64,000 nucleotides of DNA from Planctomycetaceae bacterium (GCA_012959465.1 DUDC01000262.1:1-64000); one strand, 5' to 3'; counted from the first letter of the stretch, positions 1 to 10,278 are shown. The notes: generated by a model not told the origin, from the letters alone. Program-made: numbers and translations.

Positions 1-424
1 CATAGTTTGGCAGGGCTGATCCGACAAACGGGACGATGCCGGTAACGAACGGCCGCATGGTGAGGTCTTGAAACGAGCCGAAGGTGCCAGGAATCAACGT
101 CACCGAGGGTGCCTGTGCCACGTACGACCGACTGCTTCCCTGCGCGGCAAGAAAATTGAATCCCCACCCGCCCCCACCGAATCCGAATGTCGACCCGCCG
201 CCAGCGTAGTCCCCGAAGGGCGGGGGTGGGCCGAAGCCGCCATTGTTGAAACCGCCCATGAACCAACTCGAGCCGGTGTACTCGTAATAGTGGTCGCTCA
301 ATCTCTGAACGGGCGTTTGGATCTGAACATTGGTTTGCGCGTGAGTGATTACCGGGATCGGGACAACGAGAAGTCCGAGAGAAATCGCAAAACACCGACG
401 GAGCAGGGGTCGTGCGTTTGACAT
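1..424 (-). CDS. Secreted Gly/Phe-rich hypothetical protein, partial (C-terminus beyond the left edge)
   Basis: An ATG at 424 on the minus strand is preceded by a strong GGAGG (spacing about 6), and the frame stays open to base 1. About 141 residues are visible. The N-terminus (MSNARPLLRRCF, then a hydrophobic stretch ending near THAQ) looks like a signal peptide. After it comes a Tyr/Ser segment and a Gly/Phe/Pro-rich part (MGGFNNGGFGPPPPFGD, then GGGG runs), then a less biased region. No known domain is recognised. It lies downstream of a DUF1559 gene and a small lipoprotein on the same strand, so the three may be co-transcribed. Composition suggests a cell-surface or wall protein; that is inference. 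Confidence 0.75.
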   Translation of the reverse strand, partial: MSNARPLLRRCFAISLGLLVVPIPVITHAQTNVQIQTPVQRLSDHYYEYTGSSWFMGGFNNGGFGPPPPFGDYAGGGSTFGFGGGGWGFNFLAAQGSSRSYVAQAPSVTLIPGTFGSFQDLTMRPFVTGIVPFVGSALPNY

Positions 425-536
425 TCATCACCTCCCAGTGTTCGATACTACCGTAGATCGATTGTATCGCCACGCAAACAGAGAGGTCAAATTCAAGGCT
501 GGCAATGCGTCGCTACCATCTACAAAACGGCCGTTC

Positions 537-749
537 CTACTTCGCCGTTTTCAACTTGCTCTTGATATCCTTCGTGGTCGCCGGATTCCCCGATTCGTCT
601 GCCGAGAGGGTTGTCACTTCCCCGTTTGGCTGCGGGTCGGTTTTTGTGGGGATTTCAACCTTCTGGCCACCACCACAACCGACCGTCGCGACAACAATCG
701 CAGCAGCCAACACCAATCGCAGCACTCGAAGATTGATCATGAGTTGCAT
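537..749 (-). CDS. Small predicted lipoprotein
   Basis: A 70-residue protein with a hydrophobic N-terminus (LVLAAAIVVATVGC) ending in a lipobox-like TVGC followed by GGGQ, so it is probably cleaved and lipidated at that Cys. The remaining 45 residues are polar (Lys, Thr, Asp) with no recognised domain. It starts 21 bases after the stop of the DUF1559 gene on the same strand. A short lipoprotein directly after a DUF1559 gene is a familiar planctomycete arrangement, but its function is unknown. A second in-frame ATG at 740 is an equally possible start. Confidence 0.7.
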   Translation of the reverse strand: MQLMINLRVLRLVLAAAIVVATVGCGGGQKVEIPTKTDPQPNGEVTTLSADESGNPATTKDIKSKLKTAK

Positions 750-770
750 CTCACTAACAGAATTTGGACC

Positions 771-1814
771 TTAATTGTCGAGGAACGCGGGGTCGTCTAC
801 GACATTACCGTCGTAAATGGAACTCGCGTATTGAAACTGCGTCAGGTCCACTTCGCGAGTGACCCCTCGAACCGATCCGTCGGCCATGGCAAACATGACA
901 ACACCCGCGTGCTCCGAACTATATTGGTACCAGCCCGGTCCACTTGTCAGCGTGTCACCATCGTCCTCCAGATCTTCTTTGAGTCCCGTTATGGAGAACA
1001 TTGGTCCGCTACCCATCCAACAATAGGAGAGCGAACGAGGCGGCATGCCACGTTCGGCGTTGCCAAGCGCCTCACCAAAAAGAAGCGTGTGCGTCGATCC
1101 ATCCTTGATATCGGACATCGCGAATCGGGTTCGTGAACCGAATACTCCCTGGAACTTGCGGAGGAAGTTGTCGCGACAATTCCCAATCACTCCACCACTT
1201 GGCAAGTAACTCGTTCGTCCCAAGTTGCGTCCGGGCGAACCGGCGACAGTCACGGCTTCGAAGTGCATCTTCTCGGCGTTGGTGACCGAACAATCGCCAC
1301 CGGTATGAGTTAGACCATGGAGACCGAAAATCGTCGTCAACGAACTGTTATAAGGGTTTGCGGATGGGCAGACGAACGTACTGATCCGAATATGAGCCGC
1401 TTTCCATGTATTCGCATCGGTCCACCACGGTGGGGCTGTCTTATCGATGTGCATTTCCATGGTAATTCGCTTCTCAACGTTGCTCAGCTCCATGAACGGC
1501 AGGAGGTAGGGCAAAGTGCCGATCAGCTGGTGTTCACCATCATAAAATGGTTGCCCCGACCCAGGCGGACAATTCTCACCCTTCCAATTCAGAACTCCGG
1601 TGGGAAAACGCCGATATGCATCGTGAAAACTGTGAGCTGACAGAGAAATCTGCTTCAGGTTGTTGGTGCAAGATAATCGACGTGCGGACTCACGAGCGGC
1701 TTGCACCGCTGGCAAAAGCAAAGCGACCAATACACCGATGATGGCGATGACGACCAATAGTTCGACGAGCGTAAATCCATGACGCCGGAGGGACGAGCGC
1801 GTTGAAACGTGCAT
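771..1814 (-). CDS. DUF1559 domain protein with type IV pilin-like N-terminal methylation motif
   Basis: The N-terminus carries the prepilin signature [16 protein letters not shown] followed by a long hydrophobic helix ([14 protein letters not shown]), as in type II secretion pseudopilins. The rest is the DUF1559 (SBP_bac_10) domain, ending with the typical H-x9-DG signature ([16 protein letters not shown]). The family is massively expanded in Planctomycetota; the products are thought to be pseudopilin-like surface proteins, but the precise role is unknown. The ATG at 1814 is preferred because GCAGG lies 7 bases upstream; a GTG at 1829 in the same frame has no clear ribosome binding site. A small lipoprotein gene follows on the same strand. 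Confidence 0.93.
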   Translation of the reverse strand: MHVSTRSSLRRHGFTLVELLVVIAIIGVLVALLLPAVQAARESARRLSCTNNLKQISLSAHSFHDAYRRFPTGVLNWKGENCPPGSGQPFYDGEHQLIGTLPYLLPFMELSNVEKRITMEMHIDKTAPPWWTDANTWKAAHIRISTFVCPSANPYNSSLTTIFGLHGLTHTGGDCSVTNAEKMHFEAVTVAGSPGRNLGRTSYLPSGGVIGNCRDNFLRKFQGVFGSRTRFAMSDIKDGSTHTLLFGEALGNAERGMPPRSLSYCWMGSGPMFSITGLKEDLEDDGDTLTSGPGWYQYSSEHAGVVMFAMADGSVRGVTREVDLTQFQYASSIYDGNVVDDPAFLDN

Positions 1815-2088
1815 GATGAGACCTGCCACGAGGAAAGAGAGAAAGATAAGTGGGAAATTAGCGCGTGATCCCTACTACGGATTATAGCGGCGCGAGCATA
1901 CCCTTCAAACGAAAACGCTGCAATATGAAGCCCGAAAGGGCGATAAAAACGTCCAAATTGACGCTTTGGATCGGTTTGTGACGCCATTTTAAACCACAGT
2001 CGGCGCCCGCCCCCTTGCTGGCAGCTGGGCAAATTGCCATCGTGGTCCACGTGCAGACGCAGTAAGCCCGAACGCAGAAGGCGAAACC

Positions 2089-2883
2089 ATGCGGCCCTGG
2101 ATCCTCACTGAAACAAACTACGCCTACACTCAAGATCACCCCTACGACGTGGCGGTGTTACCGCTCGGTGCGACAGAACCTCATAATTTGCACCTCCCTT
2201 ACGGTACCGACGTTCTAGAAGCCACGATCATCGGCGAACACGCCTGTGAGGAGGCCCATCGACAGGGAGCTCGTGTCGTGCTGCTGCCGGCGATTCCCTA
2301 CGGAACGGAGACGAACTTGCGTCAATTTCCCCTGGCCATGAATCTCAATCCGTCGACTTTGTATCGAGTGGTCGAGGACCTTGTCGAGACATTGGTCGAG
2401 AATGGTATTCGCAAGATCCTCTTGCTGAATAGCCACGGCGGCAACGAAATGAAACCTTTTTTGCGTGAAATGTATGGAAAGTCCTCGGCTCATCTTTTCC
2501 TCTGCAACTGGTACCAAGCCGTCCGCGACGTCTACTCGGATCTGTTCACGCATAGCGAGGACCATGCGGGCGAGATGGAAACTTCCTTTGCCCTCGCCTA
2601 TTTTCCCGACTTAGTTCAGGGAACCGAGGGGCATCTTCAAGCCGATCAAGGAGAGCCAACCCCCTTTCGATTCAAGGCTCTTGAAGAGGGTTGGGTCTCG
2701 ATCACACGGCCTTGGCATCTGTTGACGACCAATGCTGGCTCGGGCAATCCGCACGAAGCGACCGCAGAAAAAGGGCGACGGCTCATGGAACTGTTGGTAA
2801 CTCGTCTGGCACCGTTCCTGGTCGAACTGTCGCGAGCCGATATCGACGAGACGTTTCCGTTTGATTCTCCCAGCAATGCCTAG
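2089..2883 (+). CDS. Creatininase family protein (amidohydrolase)
   Basis: 264 residues matching the creatininase/creatinine amidohydrolase family. Metal-ligand motifs are in the family order: GATEPHNLHLPYGTD near residue 27, NSHGGN near 121, and the HAGEMETS motif near 161. Characterised members hydrolyse cyclic amides such as creatinine or act in cofactor biosynthesis (for example MftE-like proteins); the substrate here cannot be told from sequence. The ATG at 2089 follows AGAAGG with 7 bases spacing. A TIM-barrel isomerase gene lies 160 bases downstream on the same strand, which would suit a small catabolic unit, but that is inference. Confidence 0.88.
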   Translation: MRPWILTETNYAYTQDHPYDVAVLPLGATEPHNLHLPYGTDVLEATIIGEHACEEAHRQGARVVLLPAIPYGTETNLRQFPLAMNLNPSTLYRVVEDLVETLVENGIRKILLLNSHGGNEMKPFLREMYGKSSAHLFLCNWYQAVRDVYSDLFTHSEDHAGEMETSFALAYFPDLVQGTEGHLQADQGEPTPFRFKALEEGWVSITRPWHLLTTNAGSGNPHEATAEKGRRLMELLVTRLAPFLVELSRADIDETFPFDSPSNA

Positions 2884-3045
2884 TCGCCCCGGGCTGGTGT
2901 TGCCACGAACCGGGGCCAAGAGGTAAGCTACCCGCAAACTTTGTTCTCGCGCAAACTTTGTTCTCGGCTGCCGTATGACAGTCGATCCAGTTTACCGAGA
3001 CATCCGACCCCGTAGAATTTCGACCAAGACAAAAGGAGTTGCCTG

Positions 3046-3789
3046 GTGTATGTAGCCGCCTCAACGGAGTGTTTTCCAGACCTATCCCTCGCGGAAACCG
3101 TTGACCGCTTGGTTGATCTTGAATACACCAACGTCGAAATCTGTCTCGACGCCAACGCGGAAACTCTCAGCCCATCGGCGATTCAAGCGGACCTGGAAAC
3201 GGCGGTGATGACCTGTCGTAAGACGCGTAGGTTAGACATCGTGACGTTTGACGTCCGCACTGCCATCTCGGAAGACTACGACCAGTTCGCGATGATCTGC
3301 AAATTGGCCAAAGCAACCAAAGTCGTGACGCTCACCGTCCAGTCCGGCGAATTGGGCACGCCGTTCAACGAAGAGGTGGAGCGTCTGGAACGCCTGGTGA
3401 CGATCGCCGCAACCGAAGGCGTCCGCGTCGGCCTAAAAACGCAGATCGGCCGACTCTCCGAGGATCCCGATACGATCATGGTGCTCTGCAATAACGTCGA
3501 CGGGTTGGGAGTGACGCTCGATCCCAGCCACTATCTTTGCGGCCCGCACACTGGTCGGAGCTACGACAAGATTCTCAAGTTCGTCTACCATGTCCACTTG
3601 CGCGACACTTCCAAAACGGAACTACAAGTCCGGATCGGGCAAGGCGAGATCGAGTACGGTCGCCTGATAAATCAGCTCCGCAAGGTAAGCTATAACCGGT
3701 CGCTAAGCGTCGATATCAAACCGTTAGACGATATCGATCATATGAGCGAAATGCGGAAAATGAGACTCCTGCTGGAGAGCTTGCTGTAG
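3046..3789 (+). CDS. Sugar phosphate isomerase/epimerase family TIM-barrel protein
   Basis: 247 residues with the pattern of the AP-endonuclease-2-like TIM-barrel superfamily (xylose isomerase-like). The start MYVAASTECFPDLSLAETV is typical of the family, and metal-binding segments DPSHYLCG (near residue 164) and HVHLRDT (near 184) are visible. Family members isomerise or epimerise keto sugars or inositol derivatives; the substrate is unknown. The start is a GTG at 3046 placed 8 bases after AGGAG. At 247 residues it is slightly shorter than most relatives (270-300), with the shortening at the C-terminus. Confidence 0.85.
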   Translation: MYVAASTECFPDLSLAETVDRLVDLEYTNVEICLDANAETLSPSAIQADLETAVMTCRKTRRLDIVTFDVRTAISEDYDQFAMICKLAKATKVVTLTVQSGELGTPFNEEVERLERLVTIAATEGVRVGLKTQIGRLSEDPDTIMVLCNNVDGLGVTLDPSHYLCGPHTGRSYDKILKFVYHVHLRDTSKTELQVRIGQGEIEYGRLINQLRKVSYNRSLSVDIKPLDDIDHMSEMRKMRLLLESLL

Positions 3790-3806
3790 AGCCGTAGCAG
3801 CGAAGC

Positions 3807-5045
3807 TCACTTTTCTTCTCGGCCCCAAAGACCCAGAAGGCTGATACCAAGCTGAACTGCCTGTTCCATCTCATCCAGACAAGCCCATTCCAGCGGCGAA
3901 TGTTGGTTGTGTTGACCGCTGGACAAGTTCGGTGTGGGCAGACCTTTTTCCGTCAACACGGACCCGTCCGTACCACCCCGGACACTCGACAGCTGACAGG
4001 GGATGTTCAGGTCTTCATGGGCTTGCTGAGCAATTGCCACAGCCCTCGGTTCTTTTGACAGACCATCGGACAGGTTCCGGTACTGGGTTCGGACGTGGAC
4101 TTGCACTTGGGCACCGACGAATTCCGCTTCTGTCTCAGTCGCAAGGCGTTTGATCAATTCCGCCTGTCCGGTCAAGTTAGCCGAGTCAAAGTCTCGCAGG
4201 AGGATTTGAAGTTGAACTTCAGCAACGCCGCCGCCAATGTGAAACGGATGCATGAAACCCTGACGTTCGGCGGTCGTCTCCGGCGCCATTTCGCGGGGCA
4301 ATCGCGAGACGAAGAAGGCCGCGGCCCGCAACGCGTTCACCATCCGATCCTTGCCGATCGAAGGGTGGATGTTAATTCCGGCGAAGGTCACGACCGCCAT
4401 GTCGGCCGAAAATGTCTCGACGTCTAATTTTCCGGCACCGTCTCCATCGAAAGTGTACGCTACCTGGGCACCCAACTTCTGCAAGTCCACATGTTGAATT
4501 CCCCGCCCAATCTCCTCGTCGCAAGTAAACAGGATGCGCAGCGGCGCGTGTACCAAATCTGGGTTTTCCAGTAATCGCTGAGCGCACTCCATGATGATGG
4601 CCAATCCGGCCTTGTCGTCGCCGCCAAGAAGTGTTGTGCCATCCGTCGTGATCAACGTCCGTCCCATCATCTGCTCGAGCGCAGGGCATTCCTCGATGCG
4701 GATCACCTGCGAGGGGTCACCGGGAAGCACAATGTCGCCCCCCGCATAGTCGGTAATCACCTGCGGTTTCACACCGGCTCCCGTGGTCTCGGGAGACGTG
4801 TCGAGGTGGGAATTGAGCGCGACCACCGGCGCAGTGGGCGCATGTTTTGACGGAACGGTGGCGTAGATCAGGCCAAATTGGTCGTGGACAACGTCTTCGA
4901 CGCCCATTTCCTGCAATTCTCCCACCAACATCTTGCCGAGAGTCCACTGCCCATCAGAACTGGGGTAGTCGGTCGTCGCATCGTTGGCGGTCGTCTCGAT
5001 TTGCACGTAGCGAAGCAGGCGACTTAGCAAGCGATCAGTGGACAC
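3807..5045 (-). CDS. pepT: Peptidase T (tripeptide aminopeptidase, M20 family)
   Basis: 412 residues, close to E. coli PepT (408). The M20 dizinc motifs are present in order: HLDTSPE near residue 80, LLGGDDKAGLA near 138, CDEEIGRG near 173, TFDGDGAG near 197, and the C-terminal GGTDGS and HSPLEW. PepT removes the N-terminal residue from tripeptides in the cytoplasm. The start is a GTG at 5045 with GAGG about 10 bases upstream. It is convergent with the TIM-barrel gene at 3046-3789, with only 17 bases between the stops. Confidence 0.96.
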   Translation of the reverse strand: MSTDRLLSRLLRYVQIETTANDATTDYPSSDGQWTLGKMLVGELQEMGVEDVVHDQFGLIYATVPSKHAPTAPVVALNSHLDTSPETTGAGVKPQVITDYAGGDIVLPGDPSQVIRIEECPALEQMMGRTLITTDGTTLLGGDDKAGLAIIMECAQRLLENPDLVHAPLRILFTCDEEIGRGIQHVDLQKLGAQVAYTFDGDGAGKLDVETFSADMAVVTFAGINIHPSIGKDRMVNALRAAAFFVSRLPREMAPETTAERQGFMHPFHIGGGVAEVQLQILLRDFDSANLTGQAELIKRLATETEAEFVGAQVQVHVRTQYRNLSDGLSKEPRAVAIAQQAHEDLNIPCQLSSVRGGTDGSVLTEKGLPTPNLSSGQHNQHSPLEWACLDEMEQAVQLGISLLGLWGREEK

Positions 5046-5201
5046 TCGGTCATCCTCTGTTTAGGAGATAACGTTTCTTCACCGCTGTTTTACGTTTCTC
5101 GACGGGGCTTGGATAGCTGCGTCGCCTCATTCCGTAACTCGGGGCGTCAGCGAGGAGAAAGCACATTTCGGTCATAGCACACTTGGGATTACCTTGCCGG
5201 A

Positions 5202-6020
5202 CTAGCTTGCCCAGGGGTTGGGCCAGTCGCCCCAACGTTCCAAATAGGCGGCGTAAATCGGCAGGTTGTCTACTTGGCTGGCCAGCCAGTCCTTGGTTTC
5301 TTGCACAATCAGCTGTTCGTCTTCAAGTGACAGTCGTCCGACGACCACGTTGGCACGCAGGAACACAAAGTAGGTGTCGAGCACGTCGCAGCGACAGTAA
5401 TCGTTGATTCTGGCCAGCTTGTCTTCGTCGTAAAGATCCTGCACCATGCTGCCTTCGACATCCATTTTTCCCGGTTTCCCGAGGATGTTCGCAGCCAGAT
5501 TAAGCCCGCCGTTGAAACGGGACGCGCCGAAGTTCGTCAACAGGTCATGCATGTCCCAGTGGGCATCGGTGTTGTACCGGTTTCGAGGGTTTTCGAACGA
5601 CTTCCCCCCCATGTTGAACCAGCGAGGTGTGGCAATTCCAAATCGAAAGGCTGCCAGTTCCATCAGCGGCATGTCGAACGTGCGACCATTGAACGTAACC
5701 CAGGTCGGGCATCCGTAACGCTCCCAACCTCGCCAGAATTTTTCGGCAATCACGTGCGGGCGACAATCGGGTTCATCAAGTGCAACCAGATCGACCAAAC
5801 GAAAATCGGCAGTGACCTTGGCAATGACGACTGAAACGGGCAGTTGAAAAGTGTAGGGAACGAAGTCGCTTCCCGATTTCTCCATCAGTTCTTCACGGTA
5901 CCTCGCAACGGCTTCGCGGGCTGTGAGGTCCTCGTCCGGGTAACGCAATCGAGACACAAGGTCCCCATCGGCAACGCTCTCAATGTCAAAAACTAAGTAT
6001 CGAATCGATTCGTTATTCAT
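5202..6020 (-). CDS. Predicted 3'-5' exonuclease, PolB-like exonuclease domain
   Basis: 272 residues from the ATG at 6020. The sequence has a DEDD exonuclease fold: LVFDIES (first Asp and Glu) at the N-terminus, VTFNGRTFDMPLM (second Asp) in the middle, and YCRCDVLDTYFVF (third Asp with downstream Asp) near the end. This matches the stand-alone DNA polymerase B exonuclease-2 family (pfam10108). It is expected to degrade DNA or RNA 3' to 5'; the partner polymerase or repair pathway is unknown. An upstream in-frame TTG at 6044 would add 8 residues with no better ribosome binding site. Confidence 0.88.
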   Translation of the reverse strand: MNNESIRYLVFDIESVADGDLVSRLRYPDEDLTAREAVARYREELMEKSGSDFVPYTFQLPVSVVIAKVTADFRLVDLVALDEPDCRPHVIAEKFWRGWERYGCPTWVTFNGRTFDMPLMELAAFRFGIATPRWFNMGGKSFENPRNRYNTDAHWDMHDLLTNFGASRFNGGLNLAANILGKPGKMDVEGSMVQDLYDEDKLARINDYCRCDVLDTYFVFLRANVVVGRLSLEDEQLIVQETKDWLASQVDNLPIYAAYLERWGDWPNPWAS

Positions 6021-6202
6021 GCGATGCACAGCGCCCTTGAGCAACGGGCGGAAAAGAGCGTGGGTTTGTGGTCAGATGAGCCGAACGCAGATGACAGCTT
6101 CTCCGTCGCTTGTGTTTGGGTTTCACAGCACGAGGCCGCTTAAGGTTACCAGAATTGAGCAAATAGGTGGGATGGGGAGAATGACTTTTCGATGGCGACG
6201 AC

Positions 6203-8506
6203 TCAACGCAATGGTGTGGAACGCAGTCTGAGGGCATTGGCAATCACGGACACACTACTCAAGCTCATCGCCAATGCGGCGAACATCGGATTCAAAAGCA
6301 CTTGAAACAGCGGATAGAGCACTCCGGCCGCGAGTGGTATTCCCAGTGCGTTGTACGCGAACGCAAAGAACAGATTCTGTCGGATGTTCCGAATCGTCGC
6401 CCGCCCAAGTTGAATGGCTCGAGTGAGCCCGTTCAAATCGCCACGTACCAGAGTAACATCAGCACTTTGCATGGCGACATCCGTGCCATTGCCCATCGCA
6501 ATCCCGACGGTGGCGGTGGCCAGCGCGGGCGCGTCGTTGATTCCGTCGCCGGCCATCGCTACAACTCGGCCGTCACTGGCCCATTCTTCGATGAGTCTCT
6601 TCTTATCCTGAGGTGTGACGCGACCGTGATATTCCGATATCCCCAGCTGAGTGGCAACGTGCCCAACGACTCGTGGGTCGTCTCCACTGAGCATGAAGAT
6701 GTCGATTCCCAACTTCCGTATTTGGGCCATCGCCTCGGCGGCATCGGTTTTGACAGGATCCGTGACCGCCATAGCACCCAGCCAGCCGTCTTCGCCCGCC
6801 ACGTGAACAACTGTGGCTCCGCGATCCTGTAATTTCGCCAGTCGCTGGTTGATCGACTCACCGCCCATGTCGATTCCCTGTTGCCTGAAGAACGCGTCTG
6901 AACCGACGAGGATTGTCTGCCCCATCACATCCGCGATGACCCCAAAGCCGTCCAACGATTGGAAGTTGGCGGCAAACGGCATCGCGGCCCCGTCACTTTT
7001 TGCTCGGTCTGTAACGGCCCGCGCCAGAGGGTGCTCGCTATTGCTTTCCGCGGCCGCCGCAAGCTGCAGCAAGAGAAGCTGGTCCACTCCGTCGGCCGGA
7101 ATGACCTCGGTGATCGTGGGTTTCCCGCTTGTAACGGTACCTGTCTTGTCGATCACCAATGTGTCAACCCTCGCCAGATTCTGTAGCGACTCGGCGTTAC
7201 GGACGAGTACGCCACACTGTGCCCCGCGTCCAACAGCGACCATGATCGACATCGGAGTCGCGAGGCCGAGCGCGCAAGGGCAGGCGATAATCAGAACAGC
7301 GATCGCATTGACCATCGCGTAGAGGATTGCCGGTTGCAGAGGCTGCCAAATGATCCAAGCGAGAAACGTCAACACAGCAACGACCATGACCGTTGGCACA
7401 AAGTATGCCGCGACTCGGTCCGCTAGTTGCTGAACGGGCGCTCGACTCCGCTGGGCAGCCGCAACAAGGTCAACGATGTGCGACAACATCGTCTCCTTTC
7501 CTACTCGTTGCGACTCCATCACGAACGCGCCGGACTGGTTGACCGTTCCGGCAACGACTTGATTCCCGGCCTCCTTGTCCAATGGAATGGGCTCTCCGGT
7601 AATCATCGATTCGTCGACACATCCGCGTCCTTCAATCACAATGCCATCGACGGCAATACGAGCACCAGGACGCACGCGAATGCGGTCTCCTATCTGCAGT
7701 TCCTCGACCGCCGTTTCGACGTCCTCGCCATCGATGATACGAATGGCTGTGGCCGGAGTCAGAGTCAAGAGCTCGCGAATCGCGCTGCCGGTCTGCCGCC
7801 TCGCCTTTAACTCAAGGACCTGACCAAGCAAGACGAGCATCGTGATCATCGTCGCAGCTTCGAAGTACAGAAACGGATCACCGTTGCGACTCAGCGACGC
7901 CGGCACTTGCGCGGGAAAAGAAATAACCGTCAAGCTGTAGAAGTACGCCGCTCCAATGCCCATCGCCAAAAGTGTAAACATGTTGGGGCTGCGGGCGACG
8001 AGCGAAACGTAAGCCCGCTGCCAGATCGGCCAGCCGGCACCAAAGACGACCAGCGAGGTTAGGATCAACTGAATTCCATGCGCAACGTTCGTGGCAGCAA
8101 ACGGACGCAGGGACGGTATCAACATGGGGCCCATGGCAAGAACCACGACCGGCGCACCGACCACCAACGCGGCGAACAGCCGAAGGTAGAGCGCTCGCAA
8201 ATCAGCCAACTCTTGCTTGTCGCCTTCTCCGGGTAGACCACCCCACTCCAAGTCCATTCCACAAAGGGGACAGATGCCCGGTTCGGCCTGTTCGACCTCG
8301 GGGTGCATTGGACAGATGTAGGCGTTTCTACTGCCCGGCTGATCGGCCTCTTGGCAGCAAACATCGCTGCCGTTCGTCTCGTCCGCCAGGAATCGTTGAC
8401 GGCAGGAATCACAGCAAAAATAGAACAGCTCACCATCACGGTTCGCGTTGAGGGCAGTTGCCGGGTCCACAGTCATGCCGCAAATTGGGTCGATTGCCGA
8501 GGCCAT
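6203..8506 (-). CDS. copA: Copper-translocating P-type ATPase (P1B)
   Basis: 767 residues. The N-terminus has a YHS-like metal-binding domain (DPICGMTVDP, then CCDSC) at 6-40 and a second heavy-metal-binding domain (YICPMHPEVEQ and CPLCGMDLEWGG) at 64-90, in place of the usual CxxC HMA domain. Then follow eight predicted membrane segments, TGEP at 303-306, the ion-site CPC at 409-411, the phosphorylation motif DKTGT at 453-457 and the hinge GDGIND near 646. This architecture fits Cu+/Ag+ export ATPases that detoxify the cytoplasm. The gene stands alone: no copper regulator or chaperone is adjacent. It is divergent from the DUF1549 gene at 8706. Confidence 0.95.
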   Translation of the reverse strand: MASAIDPICGMTVDPATALNANRDGELFYFCCDSCRQRFLADETNGSDVCCQEADQPGSRNAYICPMHPEVEQAEPGICPLCGMDLEWGGLPGEGDKQELADLRALYLRLFAALVVGAPVVVLAMGPMLIPSLRPFAATNVAHGIQLILTSLVVFGAGWPIWQRAYVSLVARSPNMFTLLAMGIGAAYFYSLTVISFPAQVPASLSRNGDPFLYFEAATMITMLVLLGQVLELKARRQTGSAIRELLTLTPATAIRIIDGEDVETAVEELQIGDRIRVRPGARIAVDGIVIEGRGCVDESMITGEPIPLDKEAGNQVVAGTVNQSGAFVMESQRVGKETMLSHIVDLVAAAQRSRAPVQQLADRVAAYFVPTVMVVAVLTFLAWIIWQPLQPAILYAMVNAIAVLIIACPCALGLATPMSIMVAVGRGAQCGVLVRNAESLQNLARVDTLVIDKTGTVTSGKPTITEVIPADGVDQLLLLQLAAAAESNSEHPLARAVTDRAKSDGAAMPFAANFQSLDGFGVIADVMGQTILVGSDAFFRQQGIDMGGESINQRLAKLQDRGATVVHVAGEDGWLGAMAVTDPVKTDAAEAMAQIRKLGIDIFMLSGDDPRVVGHVATQLGISEYHGRVTPQDKKRLIEEWASDGRVVAMAGDGINDAPALATATVGIAMGNGTDVAMQSADVTLVRGDLNGLTRAIQLGRATIRNIRQNLFFAFAYNALGIPLAAGVLYPLFQVLLNPMFAALAMSLSSVSVIANALRLRSTPLR

Positions 8507-8705
8507 AGGCCGTATTTCTTATGAAATCGGGTGTTTCGAAAGGTCAGATTGACGGTTGAGCAAGATGGCGTTTGAAACGTAACTTCGACAATTGTTAACA
8601 TGGAAGTCTGACCGTCCGGCTGGGTTTTCTAGTATTTGACCCAACATGACGAATAGGCGCTGTTCGGAAACCTCTTTTTTCCAAACACTTTACCACGATA
8701 TCGTC

Positions 8706-10256
8706 ATGATCCGAACCATGCTGTTGGTCACCGCTATTCTTGCCACCGCGATTGCCGTTTTGTCGCTTCCAGGGCGACACGTATGGGCAGCCGAGGATCC
8801 CATCGACACGATGGCCGATCAGATCGACTCACTGATTGAGGCTAGGCTGCGAGCCGAAGGCTACGAACCGAGTGAGTTGTGTCGGGACGAAGTGTTCCTC
8901 CGCCGCGTCTACCTGGATCTGGCGGGAGTCTTGCCGACGGTCGCTGATGTTCGCGCGTTTCTCAAAGATGATTCGCCAGATAAGCGAATCGTCTGCGTTG
9001 ACCGGTTGTTGACGTCGCCCAGGTACGCCACACACATGGCGAGCAGTTGGCGGAATGTGATGCTCCCGAGGAGTTTCGATCGCGAACAACTGAATAACGC
9101 GGCGGGACTCCAGAATTGGTTGCGCAACCAGTTCGTGAAGAACCTCCGCTACGATAATCTCGTCGCCGAGTTTCTTGTGGCAACAGGTGACGGGACCAGC
9201 GGGCCGGCGCTCTATTACACATCACTGGAGATGAAACCTGAAAAATTGGCAGCCAGTTCAGCGCGGATCTTCCTGGGTCTACAGATTCAATGCGCTGAGT
9301 GTCATGACCACCCATCCGACCATTGGACGCAACGCGATTTTTGGGCCTACGCCGCTTTTTTCTCTCAGCTCCAGGAACCGAGCGAAGGAATGGTCAACAT
9401 GCGAGTGGTGGATCGCGATGAAGGTGAGGTCTTATTACCCGACACCGAGGAAGTCATCGGCCCTAGATTTCCGGGAAGTTCGGTTGAGTCCGATTCGGAA
9501 TTTGGCACGCGGCGTTCACAGTTGGCCATTTGGATGGCGTCTCGCGATAACCCTTACCTGGCGAGAGCCGCAGTCAACGGTGCGTGGGCTCAGTTGTTCG
9601 GACGCGGTCTGGTGCACCCAGTGGATGACCTGGGACAAAACAACCCTGCCAGCCATCCCGAGCTATTGAAGCAATTGGCGACTTACTTCACCAAGAACCG
9701 ATTCGACCAGCGTTTGATGATGCGCACTCTCGTGCGGACGAAGGCCTACCAACGATCCAGCGAATTGACCGATCCAGCCATTCCGGATTTCCTTTTTGGC
9801 CGAATGCTGGTGAAGACACTCAATTCCGAACAGCTGTACGATTGCGTGACGCGGGCGGCGGGAACGGAAGTCGTCACTAGCGGAATGGTCCAAGATCCGT
9901 TCCTTGAACCGCGGCGTTTGGCCTTCGTCTCCCGCATGCACCGGCAGACACGCGACGCCACGCAGTATCAAGTCGGTCTACCACACGCGCTGTTGCTGAT
10001 GAATGGCCCCGAAATTCAGGCCGCGACATCGCCTCAACAGAGTCGATTGATCCGCGGGCTGGCGGCCCCATGGTTCAGTGACGAACAACGAATTGAAACA
10101 CTGTTTCTAGCCACGATGTCGAGATTTCCAAACGAAGATGAAAGAAGGGAAGTGCAAGCGGCTCTGAATTCTGTACCCCTGGAAGAACGTCAAGCCGCCT
10201 TGGCTGACGTCCTCTGGGCGCTGCTCAACAGCGGCGAGTTTGCACTCAACCACTAG
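8706..10256 (+). CDS. DUF1549/DUF1553 (PSCyt2-PSD1) domain protein
   Basis: 516 residues from the ATG at 8706, whose first 23 residues form a clean signal peptide ending near HVWA; an ATG at 8646 would put 20 polar residues in front of it. The DUF1549 part includes LRRVYLDLAGVLPTVADV and a CAECHDHPSDHW motif that resembles a heme c site (CxxCH). The C-terminal half is DUF1553. There is no N-terminal PSCyt1 domain, unlike the longer relative at 61550. It is the first gene of a tight three-gene unit (22 and 10 base gaps) with a DUF1501 gene and an EF-hand lipoprotein. The family is confined mostly to planctomycetes and its biochemical role is not established. Confidence 0.92.
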   Translation: MIRTMLLVTAILATAIAVLSLPGRHVWAAEDPIDTMADQIDSLIEARLRAEGYEPSELCRDEVFLRRVYLDLAGVLPTVADVRAFLKDDSPDKRIVCVDRLLTSPRYATHMASSWRNVMLPRSFDREQLNNAAGLQNWLRNQFVKNLRYDNLVAEFLVATGDGTSGPALYYTSLEMKPEKLAASSARIFLGLQIQCAECHDHPSDHWTQRDFWAYAAFFSQLQEPSEGMVNMRVVDRDEGEVLLPDTEEVIGPRFPGSSVESDSEFGTRRSQLAIWMASRDNPYLARAAVNGAWAQLFGRGLVHPVDDLGQNNPASHPELLKQLATYFTKNRFDQRLMMRTLVRTKAYQRSSELTDPAIPDFLFGRMLVKTLNSEQLYDCVTRAAGTEVVTSGMVQDPFLEPRRLAFVSRMHRQTRDATQYQVGLPHALLLMNGPEIQAATSPQQSRLIRGLAAPWFSDEQRIETLFLATMSRFPNEDERREVQAALNSVPLEERQAALADVLWALLNSGEFALNH

Positions 10257-10278
10257 TAATAACAATGAGGATCCGCAA

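Noticed and set aside
7260-7300. Copper ATPase read as a frameshifted or partial gene
   Set aside because: All P-type ATPase motifs are in one continuous frame of normal length.
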